Below, one piece after another: positions 9,185-17,178 of a stretch of DNA of 63,922 nt. The stretch covers positions 628,323 through 692,244 of the forward strand of contig CACSIN010000001.1 of NCBI GenBank assembly GCA_902705835.1, written 5' to 3'. Position 1 is the stretch's first letter; each line of letters opens with the position of its first letter. The DNA comes from BD1-7 clade bacterium (GTDB lineage: Bacteria > Pseudomonadota > Gammaproteobacteria > Pseudomonadales > DT-91). The notes under the pieces were generated by a model that did not search any database, was not told the DNA's origin, and worked only from the letters and a program-made list of their open reading frames with translations. A program made the translations under genes and the position numbers.

Positions 9185-11311
9185 TTAAAAATTCATGCCC
9201 ACCTCGATCACAAAATTACGGCCTTGTATCGGGGCGTAACGTTTGAGGTACGACACATGGTTTTGGCCAAATTGATTGGTTAAGTTGCTACCTTTAAGAC
9301 CGACCCAGTAATCCAGACGACTAGCAATTGGTTGAAATCGCACCTGAGCATTCAGCGTGGTGTAACCGTTTGTTGTTGTCTCATTGGCACCGGCTTGTGT
9401 CTGCTTGGCAAAGGTTCTGACATCCATACGTGCAAACCAGTTCGTGCCATCATAGTTGATGCCGGCACCCGCACTGGCGGGTGGAATGCGTGGTACATTG
9501 TTGGTTTGCCCCGCCGGTGTACGCAATAGTCGAGCACGTACGAAGTCAGCAAAAATGTCCATCGACCAAGGTGATTTCGCGCCCAGCATTGCCCACTGCA
9601 TCTGCCATTCGGCACCGGTGAAATAAGCATCGCGCTGTTCAAAGCGGTAGACGTCATCGCCGTGGAAAGGATCTACAAAAGGTTTGAGCTCATTGTAAAT
9701 GAAGCCGTCGAAGCGGTAATAGAACAGTGAGGTGGTATTGCTCAGCACGTCATTGCCTTGATGCCAAGTCAGGTTTGCGGTGTAGGCCGTTTCTTCGTGT
9801 AGATCCGGATTAGGCAGTTGATACGACAGTGTGGCCTCATGCTCGCCATTCCAGAACAATTGCTCTGCGTCCGGTGCGCGTTGGGCGTGGGCAAGGCTTA
9901 ACGTCAGTCGATTTTGGTCATCCAGACGAACGCCTCCGGCCGCATTGATACTGACGCCAGTGAAGCGCTTATCGCGGTATTCACTGTTTGCCTGTCGGTT
10001 CGCAGGGCGGATCGGCGATGGGTCAAGGCTGATAAAGCGCTGATCGATACGAACACCGAGTTCCAGTTGATAGGTCTGCCAATTGGCCGTTTCAATGGCG
10101 AATACGCCAACATCAGCGGTTTGTGTCAGCGGCATCGGTGAGCCGTCGGAAAACAGAAAGCCTTCGTCATTCACGAGATTGTCGCCCTGTGATCCATCCC
10201 AGGGTAAATGTGACCAGTTTGGGATAGCCGGGCAACCATCGTGGCTGTGGCAGACGGCGAGATCTTCATGATTAACATGAATACCAACGCTGCCTTGCCA
10301 GTTGTCGATAGTGCTGTGGGTCAGAATGGAACGGAAGTCCCAATTTTTCTGTTCAAAACGTCCCACCGGCGTGCCGTCTTCAAGCTCCCGGTGGTGGTAA
10401 TCGCTGTAGGCCAGTTCATTGCTCCAGCTGGCGATACCGGGGGCGATATCGTAAAAAGCTGAGTGGAACTCATAGCGCCATTGTTCGGGTTGAACGCGAA
10501 TATCTTCGCCATCCGAGTTAGGGATGCCGTAGTTGTAGTTCAGCTGTGAAATACTGACACCCGCAAACCCCAGCGATTCATCGGCCCAGCTTAGCGCTAG
10601 ATTTCCACCGGAGCCGATCACATCGCTGTTGCGCGTGCGATCGCCAAAGCCGTGGTTATCGCCGACGCGATAGTCGTCGGTCTGGCGGCCGAAGCCTTCC
10701 AAGTGCAGGATCCAGTTGCCCCAACCAGCATTCAATAACGCCGTTGCCTGACGCCCGTCATCCACCGAAGAATATTGACTGGTGATTGTGCCTTCAACGC
10801 CCTCAAAGGGCTTTTCAAAGATACGTTGGTTGACCACATTAACCAAGCCACCAATGGCTCCTCCACCGTAGAGTAGGGTGTTTGGCCCTTGAATAATTTC
10901 GATTTGCTCAGCATTGACGGGATCTACCATCGCAGCGTGATCCGGGCTCATGGCGGAAATATCCGCTGAATCCTGACCATTAACCAATGTGCGAACCCGG
11001 CTGTCTGATAGTCCCCGCAGCACCGGTCGACCGACACCGGCCCCGAAGGAGGCATTAGAGACGCCGGGCGTATTCGCTAGAACAGCGCCAAGCGAGTTGC
11101 CGGTTTGTTGCGACAACGCTTTTTTATCAATAACCGTGGCTGGTTGCACCGACTGTTCAATGCTGTGTCGTTGAGCCGTGGCGGTAATCACGACCTCTTC
11201 AATAGCTTTTTTTGCGTGTTTGGTTTCAGTGGTTTCTGCCAGCAAAGGATTGCAAAAGGCCAAAGGCGAGAGAGTGGCTAGAATCCACGGTGTTTTAGTG
11301 TTCGTGGTCAT
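9185..11311 (-). CDS. TonB-dependent receptor, ZnuD-like (probable zinc uptake)
   Basis: This outer-membrane receptor imports a ligand using TonB energy. It has a signal peptide (about 1-28), a plug domain (about 45-165 with VNAEQIEIIQGPNTLLYGGGA) and a 22-strand barrel ending in the aromatic NFVIEVGMNF. An extracellular segment contains the Cys/His cluster CHSHDGC (Cys354-Cys360), suited to divalent-metal binding as in zinc receptors of the ZnuD type. The gene follows a His-rich lipoprotein gene and overlaps its end by 17 bp, indicating translational coupling. I prefer 11311 over the ATG two codons earlier because the AGGAG lies about 6 nt upstream of 11311 but abuts the earlier ATG. Metal specificity is inferred from these features, not proven. 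Confidence 0.88.
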   Translation of the reverse strand: MTTNTKTPWILATLSPLAFCNPLLAETTETKHAKKAIEEVVITATAQRHSIEQSVQPATVIDKKALSQQTGNSLGAVLANTPGVSNASFGAGVGRPVLRGLSDSRVRTLVNGQDSADISAMSPDHAAMVDPVNAEQIEIIQGPNTLLYGGGAIGGLVNVVNQRIFEKPFEGVEGTITSQYSSVDDGRQATALLNAGWGNWILHLEGFGRQTDDYRVGDNHGFGDRTRNSDVIGSGGNLALSWADESLGFAGVSISQLNYNYGIPNSDGEDIRVQPEQWRYEFHSAFYDIAPGIASWSNELAYSDYHHRELEDGTPVGRFEQKNWDFRSILTHSTIDNWQGSVGIHVNHEDLAVCHSHDGCPAIPNWSHLPWDGSQGDNLVNDEGFLFSDGSPMPLTQTADVGVFAIETANWQTYQLELGVRIDQRFISLDPSPIRPANRQANSEYRDKRFTGVSINAAGGVRLDDQNRLTLSLAHAQRAPDAEQLFWNGEHEATLSYQLPNPDLHEETAYTANLTWHQGNDVLSNTTSLFYYRFDGFIYNELKPFVDPFHGDDVYRFEQRDAYFTGAEWQMQWAMLGAKSPWSMDIFADFVRARLLRTPAGQTNNVPRIPPASAGAGINYDGTNWFARMDVRTFAKQTQAGANETTTNGYTTLNAQVRFQPIASRLDYWVGLKGSNLTNQFGQNHVSYLKRYAPIQGRNFVIEVGMNF

Positions 11312-12599
11312 GATCATCTCCTGCTTGCTGTGGCGCTAAAACGGTTAAATCGGCGGCTGTTTGGCCTGCGGGTAGGGGAAAACGCTCATGAATGTGTGTT
11401 AATGCGTCATCAAGTTCGATGCTATAGAGTTTGCCGATGCTGTTGTCTGCGATCATGGCGTTACTGCTGTTTGTTGCCATCAGCAGTTGATCACAGTTGA
11501 TCGGGCTGATGGTTTCATCCAGCGTGATACGGAACGCCGTGATGAATGGCGCTTCCTCGTCATCGCCAGCATGCAGCCCGGTGACTTTTGCGGTATCCGT
11601 TAGTGTTACCAGAGATTCGCCGGCAAGGTCGATGGCGCAGAGGTTGCCGCTCAGTGGTTGTGCGGTGTTGAGTGGTTCGAGAGCGGTTTCATCATCGTGC
11701 AGATGCAACGCAAATAGTTGTTGTGTGCCGGGGATAAAAGCAAATGCTTCATCGTGTTGAGTGGCCCACTGCAATGACGCAATATTGGTCAGCTCTGTAT
11801 CGATGGCCGTGAACTGCCAAGTATCGTCGTGCTGGTTAAGGCTCGAGAGATGGTCGTCACAGGCCAGCACCAACGTATCTTCGAGGTCCAACAAGGCATG
11901 CAGTTGTTGGCAATCAAGGGTAATGCCGAGAGCGACCTGATTTTGATACACCTGAGCCTGGGTTCCGTTAAAAAGCAGGTAGGTTGAAGAGGCTTCATCG
12001 AGTAATGCTGCCGGTGCAGTTTGGCCGCTTTGCGAAATAGTGGTTTCAAACTCGGTCGCTTCGACGACTTCACTGAATGGTGTAATTGCCGTTGTGGCGC
12101 TGTTGGCCAGAACACCAAAATGACCGAAAGCTGCAGAAACTTGGTTGCCGCTGCTTGTCAGGCTCGAAAACTCCAATTCATAATGGCTATCCTCGTGTTC
12201 CTCGTGTTCCTCGTGTTCCTCGTGTTCCTCGTGTTCCTCGTGTTCCTCGTGTTCCTCGTGTTCCTCGTGTTCCTCGTGTTCTTCATGCTCCACAAGGCCG
12301 GCAAAGAGAACTATGTTGGCGGCAATAATCGCAGTTGTCAGGCTGTCACTGGCGGGTGAAAACTGCGCAGCATTGGTGCCCGTATTGTGCCCAGAGGTGG
12401 CAAATGTGCCACTGTCGTGGTCTAGCACGTACAGATCTGTGGATTCATGTGTCGTCAGCATAACGGCGGCATTGTCGGTATGTTCGTCGTCGTGACTATG
12501 GCCGCCATCAGTGTCAGGCGAATAGGTTTCGGCGCTGCAGGCGCACAGAAGACAGGCGAGTGCAGGGCTGCCTTGGCGGAAGCGAAATAGCAGGTTCAT
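11295..12599 (-). CDS. His-rich propeller-type lipoprotein, AztD-like metal chaperone candidate
   Basis: The 434-residue protein has a lipoprotein signal (lipobox LCAC, Cys21), then GGHSHDDEH, a Glu-His-Glu tandem tract of 11 units at about residues 104-137, and a C-terminal tail DDHDHEH. The rest consists of repeated short strands of WD40-like, beta-propeller character. This combination resembles AztD, a periplasmic zinc chaperone with a flexible His-rich loop. Here it is lipid-anchored and paired with a TonB receptor rather than an ABC transporter. I chose 12599 because the lipoprotein signal begins there and GGGA lies upstream; 33 earlier in-frame codons look non-coding. It could capture zinc passing through the receptor. 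Similarity to AztD is by layout only. Confidence 0.7.
   Translation of the reverse strand: MNLLFRFRQGSPALACLLCACSAETYSPDTDGGHSHDDEHTDNAAVMLTTHESTDLYVLDHDSGTFATSGHNTGTNAAQFSPASDSLTTAIIAANIVLFAGLVEHEEHEEHEEHEEHEEHEEHEEHEEHEEHEEHEDSHYELEFSSLTSSGNQVSAAFGHFGVLANSATTAITPFSEVVEATEFETTISQSGQTAPAALLDEASSTYLLFNGTQAQVYQNQVALGITLDCQQLHALLDLEDTLVLACDDHLSSLNQHDDTWQFTAIDTELTNIASLQWATQHDEAFAFIPGTQQLFALHLHDDETALEPLNTAQPLSGNLCAIDLAGESLVTLTDTAKVTGLHAGDDEEAPFITAFRITLDETISPINCDQLLMATNSSNAMIADNSIGKLYSIELDDALTHIHERFPLPAGQTAADLTVLAPQQAGDDHDHEH
12191..12289. repeat. Tandem 9-bp repeat encoding (Glu-His-Glu)n
   Basis: Ten exact copies of the 9-bp unit CCTCGTGTT (plus strand) occupy 12191-12280, followed by one degenerate copy. 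On the minus strand each copy encodes Glu-His-Glu. Copy-number change by slippage stays in frame, so the length of the metal-binding tract can vary without inactivating the gene. Confidence 0.95.
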
Positions 12600-12629
12600 G
12601 ATTGTCCCGTTGTAATCCGATATCGATAG

Positions 12630-12652
12630 TGAAAATGTTATTGATGAACGTC
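12630..12652. promoter_or_regulatory. Possible Zur box upstream of the His-rich lipoprotein gene
   Basis: The plus-strand sequence contains AAATGTTAT followed after a short gap by GAACGT. That is one strong and one weak half of the gammaproteobacterial Zur consensus GAAATGTTATA-N-TATAACATTTC. It lies 30-50 bp upstream of the lipoprotein start. The match is partial, so this is only a candidate. Confidence 0.3.
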
Positions 12653-12861
12653 GGACGAAGACACAGTCATGATTCTTGAAACTAACGAATACCATCAACT
12701 GATAGCATCAGGGGCATATACCCGCGTTGAATACTGCGTCGCAACCATTCCATGCGCCGAAGTAAAACGGCACAAAGCGTGAGCTGGCAGTGCCAGATCA
12801 ATGTCGAAACGATGAGCGGTGCAGGGTAAACCCGGTATCTAATTAAGAATCGATGAAGGTG

Positions 12862-13164
12862 TCAGTGGATAACAACGGGTGGCGCGCGGCTGCAATAGGC
12901 TAACAGGCGTTGAGCATTGCTGCTGCCAAGCTGTGAGGGAGGTGTGTAGTGGTAAAGGCTCTTTTCAAGTAGGTTGAGCCCCGTCGGTGGTGCAGCTGCA
13001 ATGGCAGTATTCAGGTGAATACAAAGATGTGACTCAGCGCCATTGTCGGAAACGCCAAAGTGATCCGCATGGTCATGCAATGCCGCGCTGCTAACTTGCA
13101 GCGATAGCAACAGCGTCAGCATCAAGGTGCTGAACTGAATGAGCAGTGGCTTTGGTGGTTTCAC
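12862..13164 (-). CDS. Small secreted His-rich protein
   Basis: The 100-residue product has a clear signal peptide (about 1-27, LLLSLQVSSAA) and then a short His-rich mature N-terminus (LHDHADHF, further His and Cys in SHLCIHLNTA). No domain was recognised. Its position about 260 bp upstream of the His-rich lipoprotein and TonB receptor genes, on the same strand, suggests it belongs to the same metal-uptake group. It may be a periplasmic metal-binding peptide. The C-terminus (AYCSRAPPVVIH) also has Cys and His. Confidence 0.6.
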   Translation of the reverse strand: MKPPKPLLIQFSTLMLTLLLSLQVSSAALHDHADHFGVSDNGAESHLCIHLNTAIAAAPPTGLNLLEKSLYHYTPPSQLGSSNAQRLLAYCSRAPPVVIH

Positions 13165-13422
13165 GTCGGGTACAGATGATATTTAACTGATTGATTTTTA
13201 AGCTAACATGTTCGGTGCCAATTGTCGAGACTGTTGAAATATGAACGTGATTGCAACTTTTCACGAACAAATGGCAAAACCGTCATCTGTTTATCATTTT
13301 TCTGTAAGAGAATACCCCGTTGTCATTTCTTCGACACGATACAGACAGCTGGGCAACCGACCCGTTTGCTCTGCCGATGTCGACGTCTGTAGTAACTTCA
13401 GAAATGTTTTGGGGCAGGGGCT

Positions 13423-14403
13423 ATGAAAACCGGATGGTTAGTGCGCGCAGGGCGCTATGAAACACTGTTTAATCATTTCGAACAGGAACACTGCGTGGCA
13501 ATTGGTTGGCCTGAGCTGGGCGATTTATTGCAATATCGCACTCAAGATGAACTTCAGCGTGCCTGCGAACAGCATTTATCTCCGGTGCAGTTGGATAAAA
13601 TCTGGCAGATCAGCGCGATGGCCTGGCGCTTTTCCCAAAGTATCACCAAGGGCGACTTGATCGTGTCCTACTGCAGCAAGCGCCGGGAATATATTTTGTG
13701 TGAAGATCAGGGTGAATATTCGTTTGATCCGGGCCGTATTCCTCTTCACCCGCACCTGCGCAAAGTCCGTATTCTGGGCTACAAAAAACGCGATGCTCTG
13801 AAAGTAACAACACGAAACAGTGTTGGCAGAACGGCACCGTTATTTCGCCTTGATGACGATACCATCAACGATTTATTGGCATTGCCAGGTGATCAATCTG
13901 CGTTGTTGAAAGAAGAGCCTGCCGTGTTGTCGCAAATGGAGCAGAATCTGGAATACCAATCACTCGAACTGGTGAAGGATAAACTCAGCCGTTTTGATCA
14001 GCCACGCCTGCAGACTTTGCTGTGTGGATTGTTTGACGTTGCCGGTTTTGGCGCAGAAGTCATCATGGAAGACGGTGGTAATTGGTCGAAGTTAGCGATT
14101 AGTCGCGATGGTATGTCATTGAGCGCGGTTTCATTGGCGGTGCTTATGCATAAGCATCAGCCGGTAACCGTATCGGATGTTCAGGACGTTCTGGATGCGT
14201 CAGAAGATGCGGAGCAAGGGATTTTGGTAACGATTGGTTATCTGGATACTGAGGCTAAAAGTCTGGTGCAGAAGCAGCAAGCCCGTTTGAAGGTCTGGGA
14301 TATCAGTGTATTGGCGCACAAGGTGTTGCAGCATTACGATAACTTGAATGCTCACGCACAGGCACTATTGCCTCTCTCCAAGGTTTATTGGCCGACGGTT
14401 TAA
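13423..14403 (+). CDS. Mrr-like restriction-family protein with degenerate active site
   Basis: The N-terminal region starts WLVRAGRYETLFNHF and continues with VAIGWPELGDL, the start typical of modified-base-sensing or Mrr-type proteins that pair an EVE-like or winged domain with a PD-(D/E)xK nuclease. The C-terminal part (about 180-320) has the Mrr-type succession LVTIGYLDTEAKSL and LKVWDISVLAHKVL. The expected catalytic residues (an Asp after GxG, then Glu/Gln-x-Lys) are not visible: the strand reads NWSKLAISRDG. It may therefore be inactive as a nuclease, or I have not located the site. No methyltransferase partner is adjacent. Its role could be DNA-end or modified-DNA recognition; this is inference. 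Confidence 0.65.
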   Translation: MKTGWLVRAGRYETLFNHFEQEHCVAIGWPELGDLLQYRTQDELQRACEQHLSPVQLDKIWQISAMAWRFSQSITKGDLIVSYCSKRREYILCEDQGEYSFDPGRIPLHPHLRKVRILGYKKRDALKVTTRNSVGRTAPLFRLDDDTINDLLALPGDQSALLKEEPAVLSQMEQNLEYQSLELVKDKLSRFDQPRLQTLLCGLFDVAGFGAEVIMEDGGNWSKLAISRDGMSLSAVSLAVLMHKHQPVTVSDVQDVLDASEDAEQGILVTIGYLDTEAKSLVQKQQARLKVWDISVLAHKVLQHYDNLNAHAQALLPLSKVYWPTV

Positions 14404-14423
14404 TAGGTTCTAAGCCTTAACGC

Positions 14424-14738
14424 CTAAGCCTCTGGTCCCCAACGGGTATCTAGGTGCAGCGCGTTGCTGAAAACGCTGCTTTTGGCGGGCCCGCCAATCA
14501 TTTCATCGTAAGCTGTGGTTTGAAGTAGACAAATTTTTTGTGCGCCACAGCCGATCAGATCTTTTCGAACCTTTTCCAGACTAAAACGTCGATACGGGCG
14601 GCCGCTCTCGTCGACGACGCGATAGTAATGGCCGTCAATAACCGCCGTTATAGTATACAGGCACGGGTCTAAAGAATGGACGGTGATTTCTTCCAGAGAC
14701 GCTTCCACGAGCAGCCGTTGCAGCGATATTGTTAACAT
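14424..14738 (-). CDS. DUF6482 family protein
   Basis: The 104-residue cytoplasmic protein matches the DUF6482 layout of Pseudomonas and relatives: an N-terminal ITVHSLDPCLYTITAVIDGHYYRVVDESG beta-hairpin region (quoted only as a landmark from about residue 18), then an RRFSLEKVRKDL helix and the conserved YDEMIG near the C-terminus. The function of the family is unknown. It is convergent with the Mrr-like gene and separated from it by only 20 bp. No partner is apparent. Confidence 0.75.
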   Translation of the reverse strand: MLTISLQRLLVEASLEEITVHSLDPCLYTITAVIDGHYYRVVDESGRPYRRFSLEKVRKDLIGCGAQKICLLQTTAYDEMIGGPAKSSVFSNALHLDTRWGPEA

Positions 14739-14826
14739 AAGGGCTCGGTTAATCTCAGTGGTATGCCCTAAATCTACGGTTGTTGCTTGTGGTTGATTCT
14801 GTGTTTCGTTCGCGCACCGGCATTAT

Positions 14827-15690
14827 TTATTCCAGCGGGAAACCGAAAAACAGACGCCAGGCGGTTAAGCCATCGCCTGTTCGGTATCCGAAGCCAATAC
14901 GATCAAGATCAAATAGCAGCATGTCTAGAGGTTTGATCCAGCCTAAGGTAAAACCTAATTCTTGGGCATCAAGAATCGAACCGAAGTCATTAGATATCTC
15001 TGTGCTTGTTTGATCGAGAAAATACCAGTAAACGCGACCATAGACTGACATATACATCGGCTTTTCGAACATTTCATAGCGAAACGGTAAGGTCCAGTCG
15101 ATACCTGAATCGATCGACGAGAAGCCGTCGACAATCAGTGTTCCTTGTGTGCGAAAGCTGGCTCTTTGGAAGCGTGTCACCATCACCTGCTTTTCTTCTG
15201 CGGCTTGAAAGTAATAAAACGTGCTCATGCCGCCCGCATAAATCAGTGAGCTGGATTGCCCGGAGAAGTTCTGTGAATAACCGACATCCAGAAATGGGCG
15301 CAGCATGAGTTTATCGCTGACCCAATGATCAAACTCGATACCCGCAGTTACTGTGGCCGTAGCAACGGTGTCTGGGATGCTGACGCCATCGGCGTCAAAC
15401 TGAAAATCCGTAAAACCTAGTGAAATGGGTAAACGCAGCCGGTATTTGTTGCGACCTTCCTGATCCGGTTCCACTTTGATGGGAATGTTGAAAACAGTGA
15501 GCTGGCCGCCGGTACCTTGATAAAGACCGGAACTGAAGTAGTTCGCGAAGGCATAAAATGGCGTGAACGTGGGTTCTTCTGCCCGGGCCTCAACATCGGC
15601 ACTGGCATTATCGGGTTGTTGAGCATGTGACGAGGGGGTAATCAACGCCAGTAGCGTCAGCAAAAATAGCTGTCCCTGAATGGTTCTCAT
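14827..15690 (-). CDS. Outer-membrane beta-barrel protein of unknown function
   Basis: The 287-residue protein has a signal peptide (about 1-23, cleaved after SSHA) and a mature part of alternating amphipathic strands rich in aromatic residues, ending in RLFFGFPLE. This pattern indicates an outer-membrane barrel of about 10-12 strands. No named family was recognised. It starts 9 bp after the DUF1653 gene, so the two are probably co-transcribed. No ligand can be suggested. Confidence 0.7.
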   Translation of the reverse strand: MRTIQGQLFLLTLLALITPSSHAQQPDNASADVEARAEEPTFTPFYAFANYFSSGLYQGTGGQLTVFNIPIKVEPDQEGRNKYRLRLPISLGFTDFQFDADGVSIPDTVATATVTAGIEFDHWVSDKLMLRPFLDVGYSQNFSGQSSSLIYAGGMSTFYYFQAAEEKQVMVTRFQRASFRTQGTLIVDGFSSIDSGIDWTLPFRYEMFEKPMYMSVYGRVYWYFLDQTSTEISNDFGSILDAQELGFTLGWIKPLDMLLFDLDRIGFGYRTGDGLTAWRLFFGFPLE

Positions 15691-15699
15691 CAGAACAAA

Positions 15700-15924
15700 T
15701 TAGTCCTTTTCACCGATGTAGGTAAATCGTTGGATAGTCTGACCATCTCTCTCAATGGTTTCTGTAAACATAGTCAGTGGGCGAATCCATAAGTCGAAGT
15801 TACCATATAACGTTCGATAGACGACGTGAGGCTCCTCAGTTTCGCTGTGCCTGGCTACGCCGATGACTTCATAGTCGTTGCCTTTGTAGTGACGGTAGCG
15901 CCCTAGTTTCAGGTTATCCTTCAT
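15700..15924 (-). CDS. DUF1653 family protein
   Basis: The 74-residue protein is a single DUF1653 domain. It begins LKLGRYRHYKGNDYEVIGVA, followed by the conserved HSETEEPHVVYRTLYG and LWIRPLTMFTE, which make up almost the whole protein. The family is a small SH3-like or beta-barrel domain of unknown role. It is the first gene of a two-gene unit with the barrel protein at 14827-15690. Confidence 0.85.
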   Translation of the reverse strand: MKDNLKLGRYRHYKGNDYEVIGVARHSETEEPHVVYRTLYGNFDLWIRPLTMFTETIERDGQTIQRFTYIGEKD

Positions 15925-16377
15925 TGATTTGGCCTTGTTGATTTAAACCTGCATTTTTACGTTATCTCGCTAATTTGGCAACGCAAATTCCGCAGCCTGC
16001 ACTAGTATTGAAATTCAAGAGTACGGGAGCCCTGTAAACCGTGCATCCGGTCTGAACAGAAATCACAACATAAGACAATGCTGTTAAAAGTGCGTTTGAT
16101 GATGTGACTCTGACCGGCTGAATATCGTCAACCAGCCGGCTGCAATAGCCGTTTTTCCAGAACTTCCTAACCTTGGCCGATGTATAAGGTCTTAACGGTC
16201 TGAAAGGATCTAGCGAGAATGAGGTTGATAACCCCTTAACCCCCAAAGGATTTGCTAAACCAGTAAACTCTGAAAAATCCAGAGGGAGCACTGATTGTGG
16301 GAAGTAAGCTGCGGTCGTGACGCTACTGGGGGTAAATTAAGAATATCTGATGATTTGCCAAGCATGAGGATGATGCG
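15925..16377. other. Non-coding gap of about 450 bp between divergent genes
   Basis: No convincing gene lies here. A 109-codon minus-strand frame (15962-16291) has no recognisable family and no ribosome site. At 16135-16160 a stem CGGCT-GCAAT-AGCCG is followed by five T residues on the plus strand, a terminator-like shape well before the next gene. It overlaps an alternative stem CCGGCTG/CAGCCGG starting near 16111. A short plus-strand RNA ending at about 16160 is possible, but I see no clear promoter. Confidence 0.35.
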
Positions 16378-17019
16378 ATGAAGAAATCTTATCAGCTGTC
16401 GTTAGCAGGGTTACTGCTGATGGTGGTGACAGCCTGTACCAGTTATGTTGATTTGAACAATACGACATTTTACGACCCCGGCTTTAAACCCGGCGGCACC
16501 ATTTATGTGGCTGCTGCAAACAAGAAAGAAGATAATTCGCTTGAGTTTGCTCACTACAAAAGCAAGATTGAAACCTTCCTGCGGCAGAATGGGTACACGA
16601 TTTCGGAAAACCCGAAGGTTGCTCAATCAGTAGCGGTCGTTAGCTACGGTATTGATAACGGCAGGGTGAGCTCGCAGGTAAGACCTATCTATGGCTATGT
16701 TGGCGGTGGTTATTATGATTTGGTTTACCCGGGGTATGCGATGCCCAGCTATACCGTTGTCGGTGTCACAAGTGTTGAACGCACGACCTATAAACGCGCG
16801 GTAGCTCTGGATATTGTCGATGGCAAAAGCCTGAGAGACGGCAAAGCCAAGCAGATATATTCGGCTCGTGCAGTAAGCAGTGGTAGCTGCCCAACGATCA
16901 ATCAGGTGATGGATGAACTGCTCACCGGCATGTTCTCGAATTTTCCGGGTAAGAGTGGCGAAACCAAATTTATTCAGGTGGAAGGCAAGATCGATTGTAA
17001 AACCGGTAATAATTCCTGA
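16378..17019 (+). CDS. DUF4136-like lipoprotein
   Basis: The 213-residue protein has a lipoprotein signal peptide with lipobox VTAC (Cys20). The mature part resembles DUF4136-type lipoproteins: a short N-terminal beta region, GTIYVAAANKKEDNSLEF, an amphipathic helix (YKSKIETFLRQNGYTI) and a Gly/Tyr-rich hairpin YGYVGGGYYDLVYPGY. The function is unknown; it probably sits in the outer membrane facing the periplasm. It is monocistronic with its own terminator. The closest ribosome site is GAGGATG just upstream. Confidence 0.65.
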   Translation: MKKSYQLSLAGLLLMVVTACTSYVDLNNTTFYDPGFKPGGTIYVAAANKKEDNSLEFAHYKSKIETFLRQNGYTISENPKVAQSVAVVSYGIDNGRVSSQVRPIYGYVGGGYYDLVYPGYAMPSYTVVGVTSVERTTYKRAVALDIVDGKSLRDGKAKQIYSARAVSSGSCPTINQVMDELLTGMFSNFPGKSGETKFIQVEGKIDCKTGNNS

Positions 17020-17044
17020 TTATTTAAATCATTTGCTTATCAAA

Positions 17045-17068
17045 GCCCGCCAAGTTGCGGGCTTTTTT
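17045..17068 (+). terminator. Intrinsic terminator of the lipoprotein gene
   Basis: A stem GCCCGC-CAAGTT-GCGGGC followed by six T residues lies 25 bp past the stop at 17019. Confidence 0.9.
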
Positions 17069-17178
17069 ATGGGAGTTTTTCAAAAATAACGCTAGTTGGG
17101 CAAGGGACTCGATGAGTGAGGGAATCCATCGGCGTCTGTTCGGTCATAGGATGACCGCTCCATAATTAAGCCGTTTCT

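Noticed and set aside
12021-12359. Plus-strand frames with repeated Val-Phe-Leu or Pro-Arg-Val units
   Set aside because: They are antisense readings of the 9-bp tandem repeat inside the lipoprotein gene; the minus-strand frame is continuous over 434 codons with a lipoprotein signal.
12862-13240. A Zur box directly upstream of the small His-rich gene
   Set aside because: Only fragments such as TAACATGTT are visible, without a matching second half.
15962-16291. A 109-codon minus-strand frame between DUF1653 and the lipoprotein gene
   Set aside because: No ribosome site, no recognisable domain, and composition unlike neighbours.
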